This document shows, piece by piece, positions 1-6,562 of a DNA stretch of 9,493 bases. A program made the translations under genes and the position numbers. The notes below the pieces were generated by a model, which worked only from the letters and a program-made list of their open reading frames with translations, made no database searches and had not been told where the DNA came from. Each line of letters starts with the position of its first letter. Position 1 is the stretch's first letter. Source of the DNA: Actinomycetota bacterium (GTDB taxonomy: Bacteria; Actinomycetota; Actinomycetes; Nanopelagicales; Nanopelagicaceae); the NCBI GenBank assembly GCA_947488645.1, contig CANLAC010000040.1, positions 1-9,493 of the forward strand. The letters run 5' to 3'.

Positions 1-800
1 AAACCATCTCCGATTTCGACACCCTTAATAGCCTGAATACCCATTACAGCCCCAGCTAATTTTGAGTCAAGGCGTCTATCCCAATGAACATGTGAACCCA
101 ATCCAGGAGGCATGTTGAAAGCTAAAACTTCCACCACACCACCTAATGTGTCGCCATCACGATGCGCATTTTCAATTTCCGTAATCATTTGCTCACTCGT
201 TACTTTATCGGCGCACCGAACTGGATCTGCGTCGATAGTTGTCATATCGCCAGCTAACGGCAAGGGTGTGTCATCAGCAACTCGCACGGAACCAATCGAG
301 AGCACATGGCTAAGGATTGTTATTCCGACAGATTGCTCTAGAAAATTGCGTGCTACTGCGCCTAGTGCAACGCGGGCCGCAGTTTCGCGCGCACTTGCTC
401 GTTCCAAAATCGCTCGTGCATCATCTAAGTCGTACTTTTGCATCCCAACTAAATCCGCGTGCCCTGGTCTAGGACGGGTAAGTGGAGCGTTGCGCGCTAG
501 ATCCTTAATCTCTTCATCCGGCACAGGATCTGCCGACATAATCTTTTCCCACTTGGGCCACTCTGAATTACCTACTTGAATAGCAATTGGTCCACCTTGT
601 GTTAATCCAAGACGTACTCCACCAAGAATCGTTACTTTATCGGCCTCAAAGTTTTGACGTGCCCCACGACCAACGCCAAGGCGTCTACGTTGTAGATGAA
701 AATCGATATCGGCTGTTGTGATCGAAACAGAAGCAGGGATTCCTTCGACAATGGCACTTAATGCCTGTCCGTGGGATTCACCAGCTGTTAACCAACGCAT
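1..800 (-). CDS. aroC: Chorismate synthase, N-terminal 266 residues (3' end outside window)
   Basis: Chorismate synthase converts 5-enolpyruvylshikimate-3-phosphate to chorismate in the cytoplasm, the last step of the shikimate pathway, using reduced FMN. I translated the minus strand from the ATG at 800-798. The frame stays open to base 1, giving 266 codons of the roughly 390-400 expected, so the C-terminal third is missing from the window. The protein opens MRWLTAGESHG, with the active-site His10 in the GESHG motif. RRRLGVGRGAR follows at about residues 38-48, TQGGPIA at 67-73, and TRPRPGHADL at 108-117, where His114 is the second catalytic histidine. SVGI and the DADP segment follow. The RRRLG-GRGAR version is the actinobacterial form. 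The start lies 25 bp after the prepilin peptidase stop, with only a short AGG at 806-804 upstream. Identity is secure; only the end is unseen. Confidence 0.97.
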   Translation of the reverse strand, partial: MRWLTAGESHGQALSAIVEGIPASVSITTADIDFHLQRRRLGVGRGARQNFEADKVTILGGVRLGLTQGGPIAIQVGNSEWPKWEKIMSADPVPDEEIKDLARNAPLTRPRPGHADLVGMQKYDLDDARAILERASARETAARVALGAVARNFLEQSVGITILSHVLSIGSVRVADDTPLPLAGDMTTIDADPVRCADKVTSEQMITEIENAHRDGDTLGGVVEVLAFNMPPGLGSHVHWDRRLDSKLAGAVMGIQAIKGVEIGDG

Positions 801-825
801 ATGCCTATTCTTGCAGATTAGGTCG

Positions 826-1215
826 CTATCTCGTTGCCAAATATGTTGAAAGCCCTATGAAAATACTTGGGGCTAAGGGGATTTTCGATGGAATAGTGCG
901 ATTGATTCCGGTAAGTACCACTATGTGAACAACTGCCAATAGAAACACCAATCCGAGGTAGTAAAAGGCGTTGAAACTGTGAGTCACTAGAACCAGTGCC
1001 AGTAATTTTATGTCACCCATTCCAACTTTCAGAACCAACAATAGGACCAAAGTTATTCCGGAAATTCCTACTTGGCGTAAATCTCCAAATCCATAGAAGA
1101 ATAGGTGCGACGCCGCAAAGAGGAATAGTATTTTGGTGTAGATGTTCGGGATCACAAAAGTGCTGCAATCTGCAACACAAATTGGCATTCCTAGAAGAAG
1201 TAGTACTAAATCCAC
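826..1215 (-). CDS. Minimal type IV prepilin peptidase (A24 family, TadV/CpaA-like)
   Basis: Predicted membrane aspartyl protease of 129 residues that would cleave the leader peptides of type IV/Tad pilins or pseudopilins at the inner membrane. The two A24 catalytic aspartates are visible: Asp16 in VADCSTFVIPN and Asp68 in KVGMGDIKLLA (the GxGD motif). A late KIPLAPSIFIG segment matches the family's C-terminal Pro-rich helix start. The protein is almost entirely hydrophobic, with about four to five membrane segments. It lacks the N-terminal methyltransferase domain of classical PilD, like TadV/CpaA. The start is a GTG; an in-frame TAA lies 9 nt upstream and no ATG exists between, so this is the only start that keeps the first helix. 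The ribosome site is weak. It sits between aroE and aroC, a placement I recall as common in Actinobacteria. No pilin or Tad genes are in the window, so the substrate is unknown. Confidence 0.85.
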   Translation of the reverse strand: MDLVLLLLGMPICVADCSTFVIPNIYTKILFLFAASHLFFYGFGDLRQVGISGITLVLLLVLKVGMGDIKLLALVLVTHSFNAFYYLGLVFLLAVVHIVVLTGINRTIPSKIPLAPSIFIGLSTYLATR

Positions 1216-1261
1216 AGTCGCAAATTACAACCAATATCTCTTAGCAAAAATTGCTTGTGGA

Positions 1262-2068
1262 TTAAGAAAGCTCTTTTTCACCGACTAGACGAAGCATCTT
1301 GGCTATTGAGCCTCGATCTATAGGGCGTGCTGTAAATATCGAAGCTTGCGAAATGGCCTGATGAATCAACAGGTCTAAGCCGTCGATTCCATAGCCTCCA
1401 ACCTTTCTCCATTGCGCGAGCAATTGTGTAGGCCAAGGATTATAAAGAACTTCAAAGTAGGTGGCCCTGGCTGATTGAACTTGATCAACGAAAACTGCTG
1501 CCGTGTTTCGTGGTGTTGTATTTACCACTAAGTCAAAGTCCTCGAAATCTAAAGTTGACTCCCAGGACGTAAACTGCACTTCTGAGTTCGGGCAAGATTT
1601 TCTGATCGCAAGCTCACGATCAGAGCTTCGATTTACGACGGTAATTTTCTCACTTACTCCATCACATGCGGCAATTACTGCGCGCGCCGTTGCACCAGCC
1701 CCAATGATCAAAACATTTCCCTTTGCATCGCGAGTATTGAAATTGAGTGCATGAGTGAAACCCTCAACATCAGTACTAGTTAATTGCCATACTCCTTCAA
1801 CCTTATGCAAAGTGTTTCCACTTTGTATTTGGCGCGAAATATCTGACACTGAACCAGCTATCGTCAATGCTTCCTCCTTCAACGGCATAGTTAAGGACAA
1901 GCAATTCAATGAAGAGCCTTCATCAACTAGGAAATGCTTCAAATCTCCCGATCCGACCTCATAGGCTTTATAACTCGCATCAATACCGAGAAAGTCATAC
2001 ATCGTGTTATGCAGAAGAGGACTCAAGGAATGAGAGATCGGTGAACCTAAGACGCCGGCTGAAATCAT
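1262..2068 (-). CDS. aroE: Shikimate dehydrogenase (NADP-dependent)
   Basis: Reduces 3-dehydroshikimate to shikimate with NADPH in the cytoplasm. With the ATG at 2068-2066 the product is 268 residues, typical for the family. Visible motifs are GSPISHSLSPLLHN (8-21, substrate serines), LTMPLK with the catalytic Lys64, Asn85 in SGNTLH, and STDVEGF with the catalytic Asp100. The Asn usual before TD is Ser here. The nucleotide-binding loop GAGATARA (123-130), VNRSSD, VVNTTP, YNPWPTQLL and GLDLLIHQA follow. An in-frame TTG at 2113 would add 15 residues (MESCICEESEGRCFR), but family members begin just before the GSPI motif. The ATG also overlaps the mltG stop as ATGA and has an AGGTG 7 nt upstream, so I take 2068 as the start. 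Probably translationally coupled to mltG. Confidence 0.95.
   Translation of the reverse strand: MISAGVLGSPISHSLSPLLHNTMYDFLGIDASYKAYEVGSGDLKHFLVDEGSSLNCLSLTMPLKEEALTIAGSVSDISRQIQSGNTLHKVEGVWQLTSTDVEGFTHALNFNTRDAKGNVLIIGAGATARAVIAACDGVSEKITVVNRSSDRELAIRKSCPNSEVQFTSWESTLDFEDFDLVVNTTPRNTAAVFVDQVQSARATYFEVLYNPWPTQLLAQWRKVGGYGIDGLDLLIHQAISQASIFTARPIDRGSIAKMLRLVGEKELS
2065..2068 (-). other. ATGA stop/start overlap, mltG-aroE
   Basis: The last four bases of mltG read ATGA on the minus strand: the TGA ends mltG and the ATG opens aroE. An overlap like this usually means that ribosomes finishing the first gene restart on the second. It supports the 268-residue form of AroE. Confidence 0.8.
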
Positions 2069-3075
2069 CCGAAAACACCTGCCTTCCGATTCTTCACATA
2101 TACAGCTTTCCAATTGTTGAACTCTTCAAGCGACTTTGTAAAACGTGTATCCCCTGGGGCTACTGTAATGAAGTACAACCAGTCGCCGACGGCAGGTTTT
2201 AATGCCGCCGAAATTGCATCTGCCCCTGGACTACAAATAGGACCAGGTGGTAATCCGTACTTCTTGTAGGTGTTGTAGGGCGAATTGATCAATGTTGATT
2301 GGGAACTCAAGAAGATTTCCCCACGCAGCTTCTTAACGAAGTGGACGGTTGAATCCATCTGTAAAGGCATACCTACTTTCAATCGATTGTAAATAACGCT
2401 TGAGACCTTGGCGAAATCCTTCTGTTCTCCCTCGGCTTGAATTATCGAGGCTATGGTTAACAACTGTGACGGCTTGAACTTTTGTGTGCCAAGGAGCAAC
2501 TCTTTCGCTGCGGGCTCTTGTGTAAATCGATCAACCATTTCTTGGACTGCTTCACTAGCCGTGGTGCCTTTTACAAAACTGTATTGAGCTGGGAACAATA
2601 GTCCTTCGCTATTTCTGAAACCGTCAGGTAATTTCGCGGTAGCAAGTGCACGCCCGACTTCGTTTGCCGAAAATCCGTACTTCACCAGAGACTTGGCGAT
2701 TTCACTTTTCCAGCTGCCCTCATAAACTTTGATGAGGTTCGGTATACGTTCTGGATCGAGCAACTGATCGAGTGCCTGTTGGGCAGAAATTGTCTTTGTT
2801 AATCGATGATTTCCAGGAGCGATCTTTTCAGAACGCTTATCCCCCACAGCAACTCTGAAAAAAGCCTCTGACGACTTGATTACTTCACTGTCGAATAGCA
2901 ACACCGCGATAGCAGAACCAGAGGAGCCAGCTGGAATGTCAATAATCACCTCTGATGCTGCCGACAAAGAGGTATTAATCGGGTAATCAGGAGCAGGGCT
3001 AGGACCAATCCGCATAACAAAGATTGCACCGATTGCGATAACGAGAATCGCAACGACTCGGAATGGTTTTTTCAT
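2065..3075 (-). CDS. mltG: Endolytic murein transglycosylase MltG (YceG family)
   Basis: Cleaves nascent peptidoglycan strands on the outer face of the cytoplasmic membrane and is thought to end glycan chain elongation. The 336-residue protein has a short basic N-terminus (MKKPFR) and one membrane segment at about residues 6-23. An extracellular region follows with a LysM-like part around 42-100. The YceG catalytic domain shows EGLLFPAQYSF (157-167), then ASIIQAEGE at 209-217, with Glu215 aligning to E. coli catalytic Glu218. It continues with VSSVIYNRL, MPLQMDSTVHF, SPYNTY, GLPPGPICSPG and AALKPA, ending near YFITVAPGDTRFT. Many actinobacterial MltG proteins carry a long cytosolic N-terminal extension; here only about five residues precede the membrane segment. 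The start overlaps the ruvX stop by 4 bp (ATGA), with GAGAAA just upstream. Confidence 0.95.
   Translation of the reverse strand: MKKPFRVVAILVIAIGAIFVMRIGPSPAPDYPINTSLSAASEVIIDIPAGSSGSAIAVLLFDSEVIKSSEAFFRVAVGDKRSEKIAPGNHRLTKTISAQQALDQLLDPERIPNLIKVYEGSWKSEIAKSLVKYGFSANEVGRALATAKLPDGFRNSEGLLFPAQYSFVKGTTASEAVQEMVDRFTQEPAAKELLLGTQKFKPSQLLTIASIIQAEGEQKDFAKVSSVIYNRLKVGMPLQMDSTVHFVKKLRGEIFLSSQSTLINSPYNTYKKYGLPPGPICSPGADAISAALKPAVGDWLYFITVAPGDTRFTKSLEEFNNWKAVYVKNRKAGVFG
2076..2080 (-). promoter_or_regulatory. Ribosome binding site deciding the aroE start
   Basis: AGGTG on the minus strand, with 7 nt between it and the ATG at 2068, inside the 3' end of mltG. A second purine block (GGAAGG, 2087-2082) sits just upstream. 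Together with the family alignment it favours the internal ATG over the TTG at 2113. Confidence 0.6.
3072..3075 (-). other. ATGA stop/start overlap, ruvX-mltG
   Basis: The ruvX TGA and the mltG ATG share four bases (ATGA on the minus strand), so translation of the two genes is probably coupled. Confidence 0.8.
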
Positions 3076-3497
3076 TTACGTTTCTCTATATCAATGGCGA
3101 AATCCAATATTGCGACCGCAGCGGCCATATCGATGGCGTCCTTTGATTCCTTTGCGTTGCGACCGGCATCTCTAAGATTGCGCGCAGCGCTAATTGTGCT
3201 CATGCGCTCATCAATCATCTCTACTGGAACTTGAGTGATGGAGCGCAAAAGCGAGACGAAAGTATTTGCCTTTTCTGCCGCCGCACCGTCAACGCCACTT
3301 AACAAGGCAGGCCTGCCTACATAGATCGTGACTGGCTCAATTTCAGCAAATATCTGCGAGATCTGACTACCTAAACTCTTATCTGTTGCTTTTAATGTAG
3401 TCAGTGGAGAGGAGAGAATCGAGTCTGGGTCACTGACGGCCACACCGATACGCACATCACCATAATCAAATGCGATACGACGTCCGCGCTCCATCAT
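3072..3497 (-). CDS. ruvX: RuvX/YqgF family RNase H-fold nuclease (putative Holliday junction resolvase)
   Basis: A 141-residue cytoplasmic protein of the YqgF family, an RNase H-like fold linked to Holliday junction resolution and, in E. coli, to 16S rRNA pre-processing; which role applies here is unknown. The visible core is GRRIAFDYGDVRIGVAVSD with Asp11 as the first acidic residue, IYVGRPALLSG at about 58-68, MIDERMST at 94-101 with Glu97, and KDAIDMAAAVAIL at 119-131 with Asp123. These three carboxylates are the expected metal ligands, so it looks active. Two ATGs stand in tandem at the start (3497 and 3494), directly after the alaS TAG with no spacer. A GGAT a few bases upstream, inside the end of alaS, is the likely ribosome site. 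The stop overlaps the mltG start. Confidence 0.94.
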   Translation of the reverse strand: MMERGRRIAFDYGDVRIGVAVSDPDSILSSPLTTLKATDKSLGSQISQIFAEIEPVTIYVGRPALLSGVDGAAAEKANTFVSLLRSITQVPVEMIDERMSTISAARNLRDAGRNAKESKDAIDMAAAVAILDFAIDIEKRK

Positions 3498-6170
3498 CTA
3501 TCCAATGAGTGCGTTTGAGATCGCGGTCAGAGCTTCTAAGGATTTCGATGCATCGGTACCGCCACCTTGTGCGAAATCATCTTTACCGCCACCACCACCA
3601 CCGAGAACTGTTGAACCAATCTTGACTAACGCACCCGCCTTGACTCCACCTGCACGTGCTTGTTCACTTGTCGCGACTACCAATACCGGCTTGCCATCAT
3701 TAGAACTAATAAGTGCAACAACAGATTTAGATTCTCGCTCTCGCAGATCCAGCGCGATCTTACGTAGATCATCTCCTGAGACCCCATCTGCCATCACAGA
3801 AGAAATGTAAGAGATCCCATTTATTACCTTGGCTGTCTTGGCAAGATCTCCCACCTGAGAAAGAGCTTGAGCAGAACGAACAGTTGCTAGCTCCTTCTCA
3901 ATATCCTTCATCTTGTTGAGCAAATCCGAAATTCTTTCTGGTAATTCTTCTGTGCGAGCACCCTTAATTAAATCTGTTAAAGAGTTAAGCAAGATGTGTT
4001 CGCGAGCTAAGAACTTGTATGCATCCACGCCGACAAGTGCTTCGACGCGACGCACGCCAGCACCGATTGAAGATTCACTTAACAACTTGATAACGCCTAG
4101 TTGTCCAGAACGTGCTACGTGTGTACCACCGCAGAGTTCGCGTGCCCACTCTCCTACGCTTACAACTCGGACAACATCACCATACTTTTCACCAAATAAA
4201 GCCATGGCGCCAAGTTCTTTAGCTTTTGCTTGGCTCATACTTTCGGCGGTTACTTCAAGATTGTCTAACAACAAGGTATTTACTCGAGATTCAACATCAT
4301 CAAGAACACTTACCGGAACCGAGCCAGTAGCCGGAAAATCAAATCGGAATCGGCCCGGTGAATTTTCAGAACCCGCTTGCGTTGCTGTCTCACCCAAAAT
4401 TTCGCGGAATGCCTTATGCACCATATGAGTTGCTGTGTGGGCTCGAGAAATTGCATGACGACGTTCGATATCAATCTCAGCAAGTGCTTGACTGCCAACT
4501 TCGATCGAACCGCTGATTACTCGCCCGCGGTGAACCGATAAACCCGGCACGGGTGATTGGACATCTTCAATTTCAACTACTGCGCCGTTGCTCAAAGTGA
4601 TGCGGCCGCCATCGGCCAACTGACCGCCACCTTCGGCATAGAACGGTGTTCGGTTTAAAACAATGTCAACATCTTCACCTTCTGATGCACTTGCTACGCC
4701 AACGCCATCAACGACTATGCCCGTCAGCTTAGATTCAGAACTTAGGTGTGCATATCCAAGAAACTCACTCTTTCCACTCTTGTCGGCAATAGCTTTATAG
4801 ACAGAAACATCCGTGTGACCTGATTTCTTTGCCTTGGCATCTGCCTTTGCTCGATCCTTTTGCTCATTCATTAATCGTCGGAAGCCATCTTCATCTACTT
4901 CAAGACCTTCTTCGCGTGCCATCTCAAGCGTTAAATCAAATGGAAAACCATACGTATCGTGCAGCTTGAAGACATCATCACCCGGTAGCACTGTCGCTTT
5001 ACTCTTTTTCAAAGCAACTGAGGCTAGATCGAAAATCTGAGTGCCGCTCTTCAGTGTCTGCAAGAAGCTTTCTTCTTCAGAGACGCTGACAGATAAAATA
5101 CGTTTCTTATCTGTGTTTAGCTCCGGGTACTGCGATCCCATTGCTCCAATAGCCGCCACAGTTAACTCAGACATGATCGGGTCCATTGAGCCCAGAAGAC
5201 GCATATTGCGAATAGTTCGACGCATCATGCGGCGCAAAACGTAGCCACGACCTTCATTTCCGGGTGTAACTCCGTCGCCGATGAGCATTGCTGATGTGCG
5301 TGCGTGATCTGCAATTACACGCAAAGCAATATCGGATTTTTCAGAGGATCCGTACTTCACGCCCGTCAATTCAGAAGCACGATTGAGAATTTTGATAGTT
5401 GTATCAATCTCGTAAATATTTTCAACACCTTGAAGTAAAGCAGCTGTACGTTCTAGGCCAAGGCCGGTATCAATGCTCTTTGCTGGTAGCTCCCCAAGAA
5501 TTGGATAACCATCTTTTCCGCCACCTGCGCCGCGTTCATTCTGCATGAAAACAAGGTTCCAAATTTCAAGATATCTGTTTTCATCTGCAATCGGTCCACC
5601 TTCTGCGCCATACGCAGGGCCTCGATCATAATAAATCTCAGAACATGGGCCACATGGTCCAGGTACTCCCATAGACCAGAAGTTATCCGCCATGTCACGG
5701 CGTTGAATACGCTCCTTAGGAACACCAATTTGCTTATGCCAAATATCTGCTGCTTCATCATCATCTAGGTAGACCGTTACCCACAACTTTTCTTCTGGAA
5801 AACCATAACCACCATCTGCAATGGGACGAGTGAGAAGTTCCCAAGCAAGTGCGATAGCACCTTCCTTGAAATAATCACCAAAGGAAAAGTTGCCACACAT
5901 CTGAAAGAAAGAGGCGTGACGAGTTGTTTTACCAACTTCATCTATGTCTAAGGTACGAACACACTTTTGAACAGACGTTGCACGCTTATACGGCGGCGTA
6001 ACCTCGCCCAGAAAGAATGGCTTAAATGGCACCATTCCGGCATTTACTAATAAAAGATTCGGATCATCAGCAATCAAGGATGCTGAAGGAACAACCGTGT
6101 GAGTTAAACCCTGACGATTATCAGACTCAAAGAAGCGCAGCCAGCGCGAACGGATCTCGGCGGATTCCAC
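3498..6170 (-). CDS. alaS: Alanyl-tRNA synthetase
   Basis: Charges tRNA-Ala with alanine and hydrolyses mischarged Ser/Gly-tRNA-Ala, in the cytoplasm. At 890 residues it is full length. The class II catalytic domain runs to about 450, with VNAGMVPFK near 42-50, RHASFFQMCGNFSFGDYF near 84-101, GLGLER near 236-241, EGRGYVLRRMMRR near 306-318 and HDTYGFPFDLT near 404-414. The editing domain holds HTATH (His578, His582) and CGGTH (Cys680, His684), the four metal-ligand positions, all intact. A coiled-coil-like stretch (about 745-770) precedes the C-Ala domain, which ends in a six-glycine run, KDDFAQGGGTD (862-873) and a short helix. The start is a GTG at 6170-6168; the TGA of the upstream gene lies in the same frame 9 nt before it and no other start fits. 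AGGCGGAG lies 12 nt upstream. It abuts ruvX with no gap. Confidence 0.98.
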   Translation of the reverse strand: MESAEIRSRWLRFFESDNRQGLTHTVVPSASLIADDPNLLLVNAGMVPFKPFFLGEVTPPYKRATSVQKCVRTLDIDEVGKTTRHASFFQMCGNFSFGDYFKEGAIALAWELLTRPIADGGYGFPEEKLWVTVYLDDDEAADIWHKQIGVPKERIQRRDMADNFWSMGVPGPCGPCSEIYYDRGPAYGAEGGPIADENRYLEIWNLVFMQNERGAGGGKDGYPILGELPAKSIDTGLGLERTAALLQGVENIYEIDTTIKILNRASELTGVKYGSSEKSDIALRVIADHARTSAMLIGDGVTPGNEGRGYVLRRMMRRTIRNMRLLGSMDPIMSELTVAAIGAMGSQYPELNTDKKRILSVSVSEEESFLQTLKSGTQIFDLASVALKKSKATVLPGDDVFKLHDTYGFPFDLTLEMAREEGLEVDEDGFRRLMNEQKDRAKADAKAKKSGHTDVSVYKAIADKSGKSEFLGYAHLSSESKLTGIVVDGVGVASASEGEDVDIVLNRTPFYAEGGGQLADGGRITLSNGAVVEIEDVQSPVPGLSVHRGRVISGSIEVGSQALAEIDIERRHAISRAHTATHMVHKAFREILGETATQAGSENSPGRFRFDFPATGSVPVSVLDDVESRVNTLLLDNLEVTAESMSQAKAKELGAMALFGEKYGDVVRVVSVGEWARELCGGTHVARSGQLGVIKLLSESSIGAGVRRVEALVGVDAYKFLAREHILLNSLTDLIKGARTEELPERISDLLNKMKDIEKELATVRSAQALSQVGDLAKTAKVINGISYISSVMADGVSGDDLRKIALDLRERESKSVVALISSNDGKPVLVVATSEQARAGGVKAGALVKIGSTVLGGGGGGKDDFAQGGGTDASKSLEALTAISNALIG

Positions 6171-6179
6171 TAGCTGGGA

Positions 6180-6542
6180 TCACTCCGCCTTCTTCTTCTT
6201 TGAACGGCCCTTACTCATTTGAGCCGCAGACAAAAGAGCCCCGGCGACTTTAACGGCTGAACCATTCTTATCCATAAAACCCGTTGCTGCTTGATTAACC
6301 TTTTCTGACATTTCTTCAATGTTCTTAGTTACACGATTGATGCTGTGAAGAGGACCATTCACGAGTGTTACCGTTGTATTTATCTCATCGATAAGTGGAG
6401 CAGTCTCATCTGTTAGAACCTTGAGCGATTTGCTAGCCTCGTCAACTAAGCGACCAACTCGGATCACTACATATGCGATAGCTAGTGCGATCACAGCAAG
6501 TGATGATGCTGCAATTATTGTTGCAATTCCGCCTGGACCCAT
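6180..6542 (-). CDS. Small membrane-anchored DUF948-like protein
   Basis: A 120-residue protein of unknown function. It has one N-terminal membrane segment at about residues 6-28, then a mostly helical, polar stretch (about 30-85) rich in Glu, Asp, Asn and Val with heptad-like spacing. A second weakly hydrophobic piece follows (96-108, VKVAGALLSAAQM), and then a very basic tail with KGRSKKKK. This layout and the position directly before alaS match the DUF948 proteins found at this place in other Actinobacteria; the family name is my recognition by pattern and context, not a search result. The N-terminus probably acts as an uncleaved anchor, with the helical part on one face of the membrane. 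A purine-rich AGGTAGG (6557-6551) sits 8 nt before the ATG. It lies 20 bp after aspS and 9 bp before alaS, so it is co-transcribed with tRNA synthetases without an obvious functional link. Confidence 0.82.
   Translation of the reverse strand: MGPGGIATIIAASSLAVIALAIAYVVIRVGRLVDEASKSLKVLTDETAPLIDEINTTVTLVNGPLHSINRVTKNIEEMSEKVNQAATGFMDKNGSAVKVAGALLSAAQMSKGRSKKKKAE
6183..6190 (-). promoter_or_regulatory. Ribosome binding site for the GTG start of alaS
   Basis: AGGCGGAG on the minus strand, within the final codons of the DUF948-like gene. It is 12 nt from the GTG at 6170, a little longer than the usual spacing. No other purine-rich site or start codon lies between it and alaS, so it supports the GTG start. 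Confidence 0.5.
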
Positions 6543-6562
6543 ACCGTTAGCCTACCTGACCC

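Noticed and set aside
112..579. 155-residue open frame on the plus strand
   Set aside because: It lies antisense to aroC, whose motifs are intact on the other strand. Its translation is Ser/Arg/Thr-rich with no family resemblance, as expected for a shadow frame.
1243..1255. Short palindrome (AGCAA-AAA-TTGCT) between aroE and the prepilin peptidase gene
   Set aside because: The stem is only 5 bp, AT-rich and lacks a following T tract. It is too weak to call a terminator, and chance is a fair explanation.
1216..1261. Possible promoter in the 46-bp gap before the prepilin peptidase
   Set aside because: The stretch is AT-rich, but I could not find a -35/-10 pair with acceptable spacing, so no promoter is called.
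3582..3602. Run of glycine codons (repeated ACC/GCC on the plus strand) that looks like a trinucleotide repeat
   Set aside because: It encodes the conserved six-glycine stretch of the AlaRS C-terminal domain found in actinobacterial homologues, so protein conservation explains it.
3913..4428. 171-residue open frame on the plus strand
   Set aside because: It is antisense to the alaS editing domain. The Ser/Thr/Pro/Arg-rich content comes from reading conserved alaS codons backwards.
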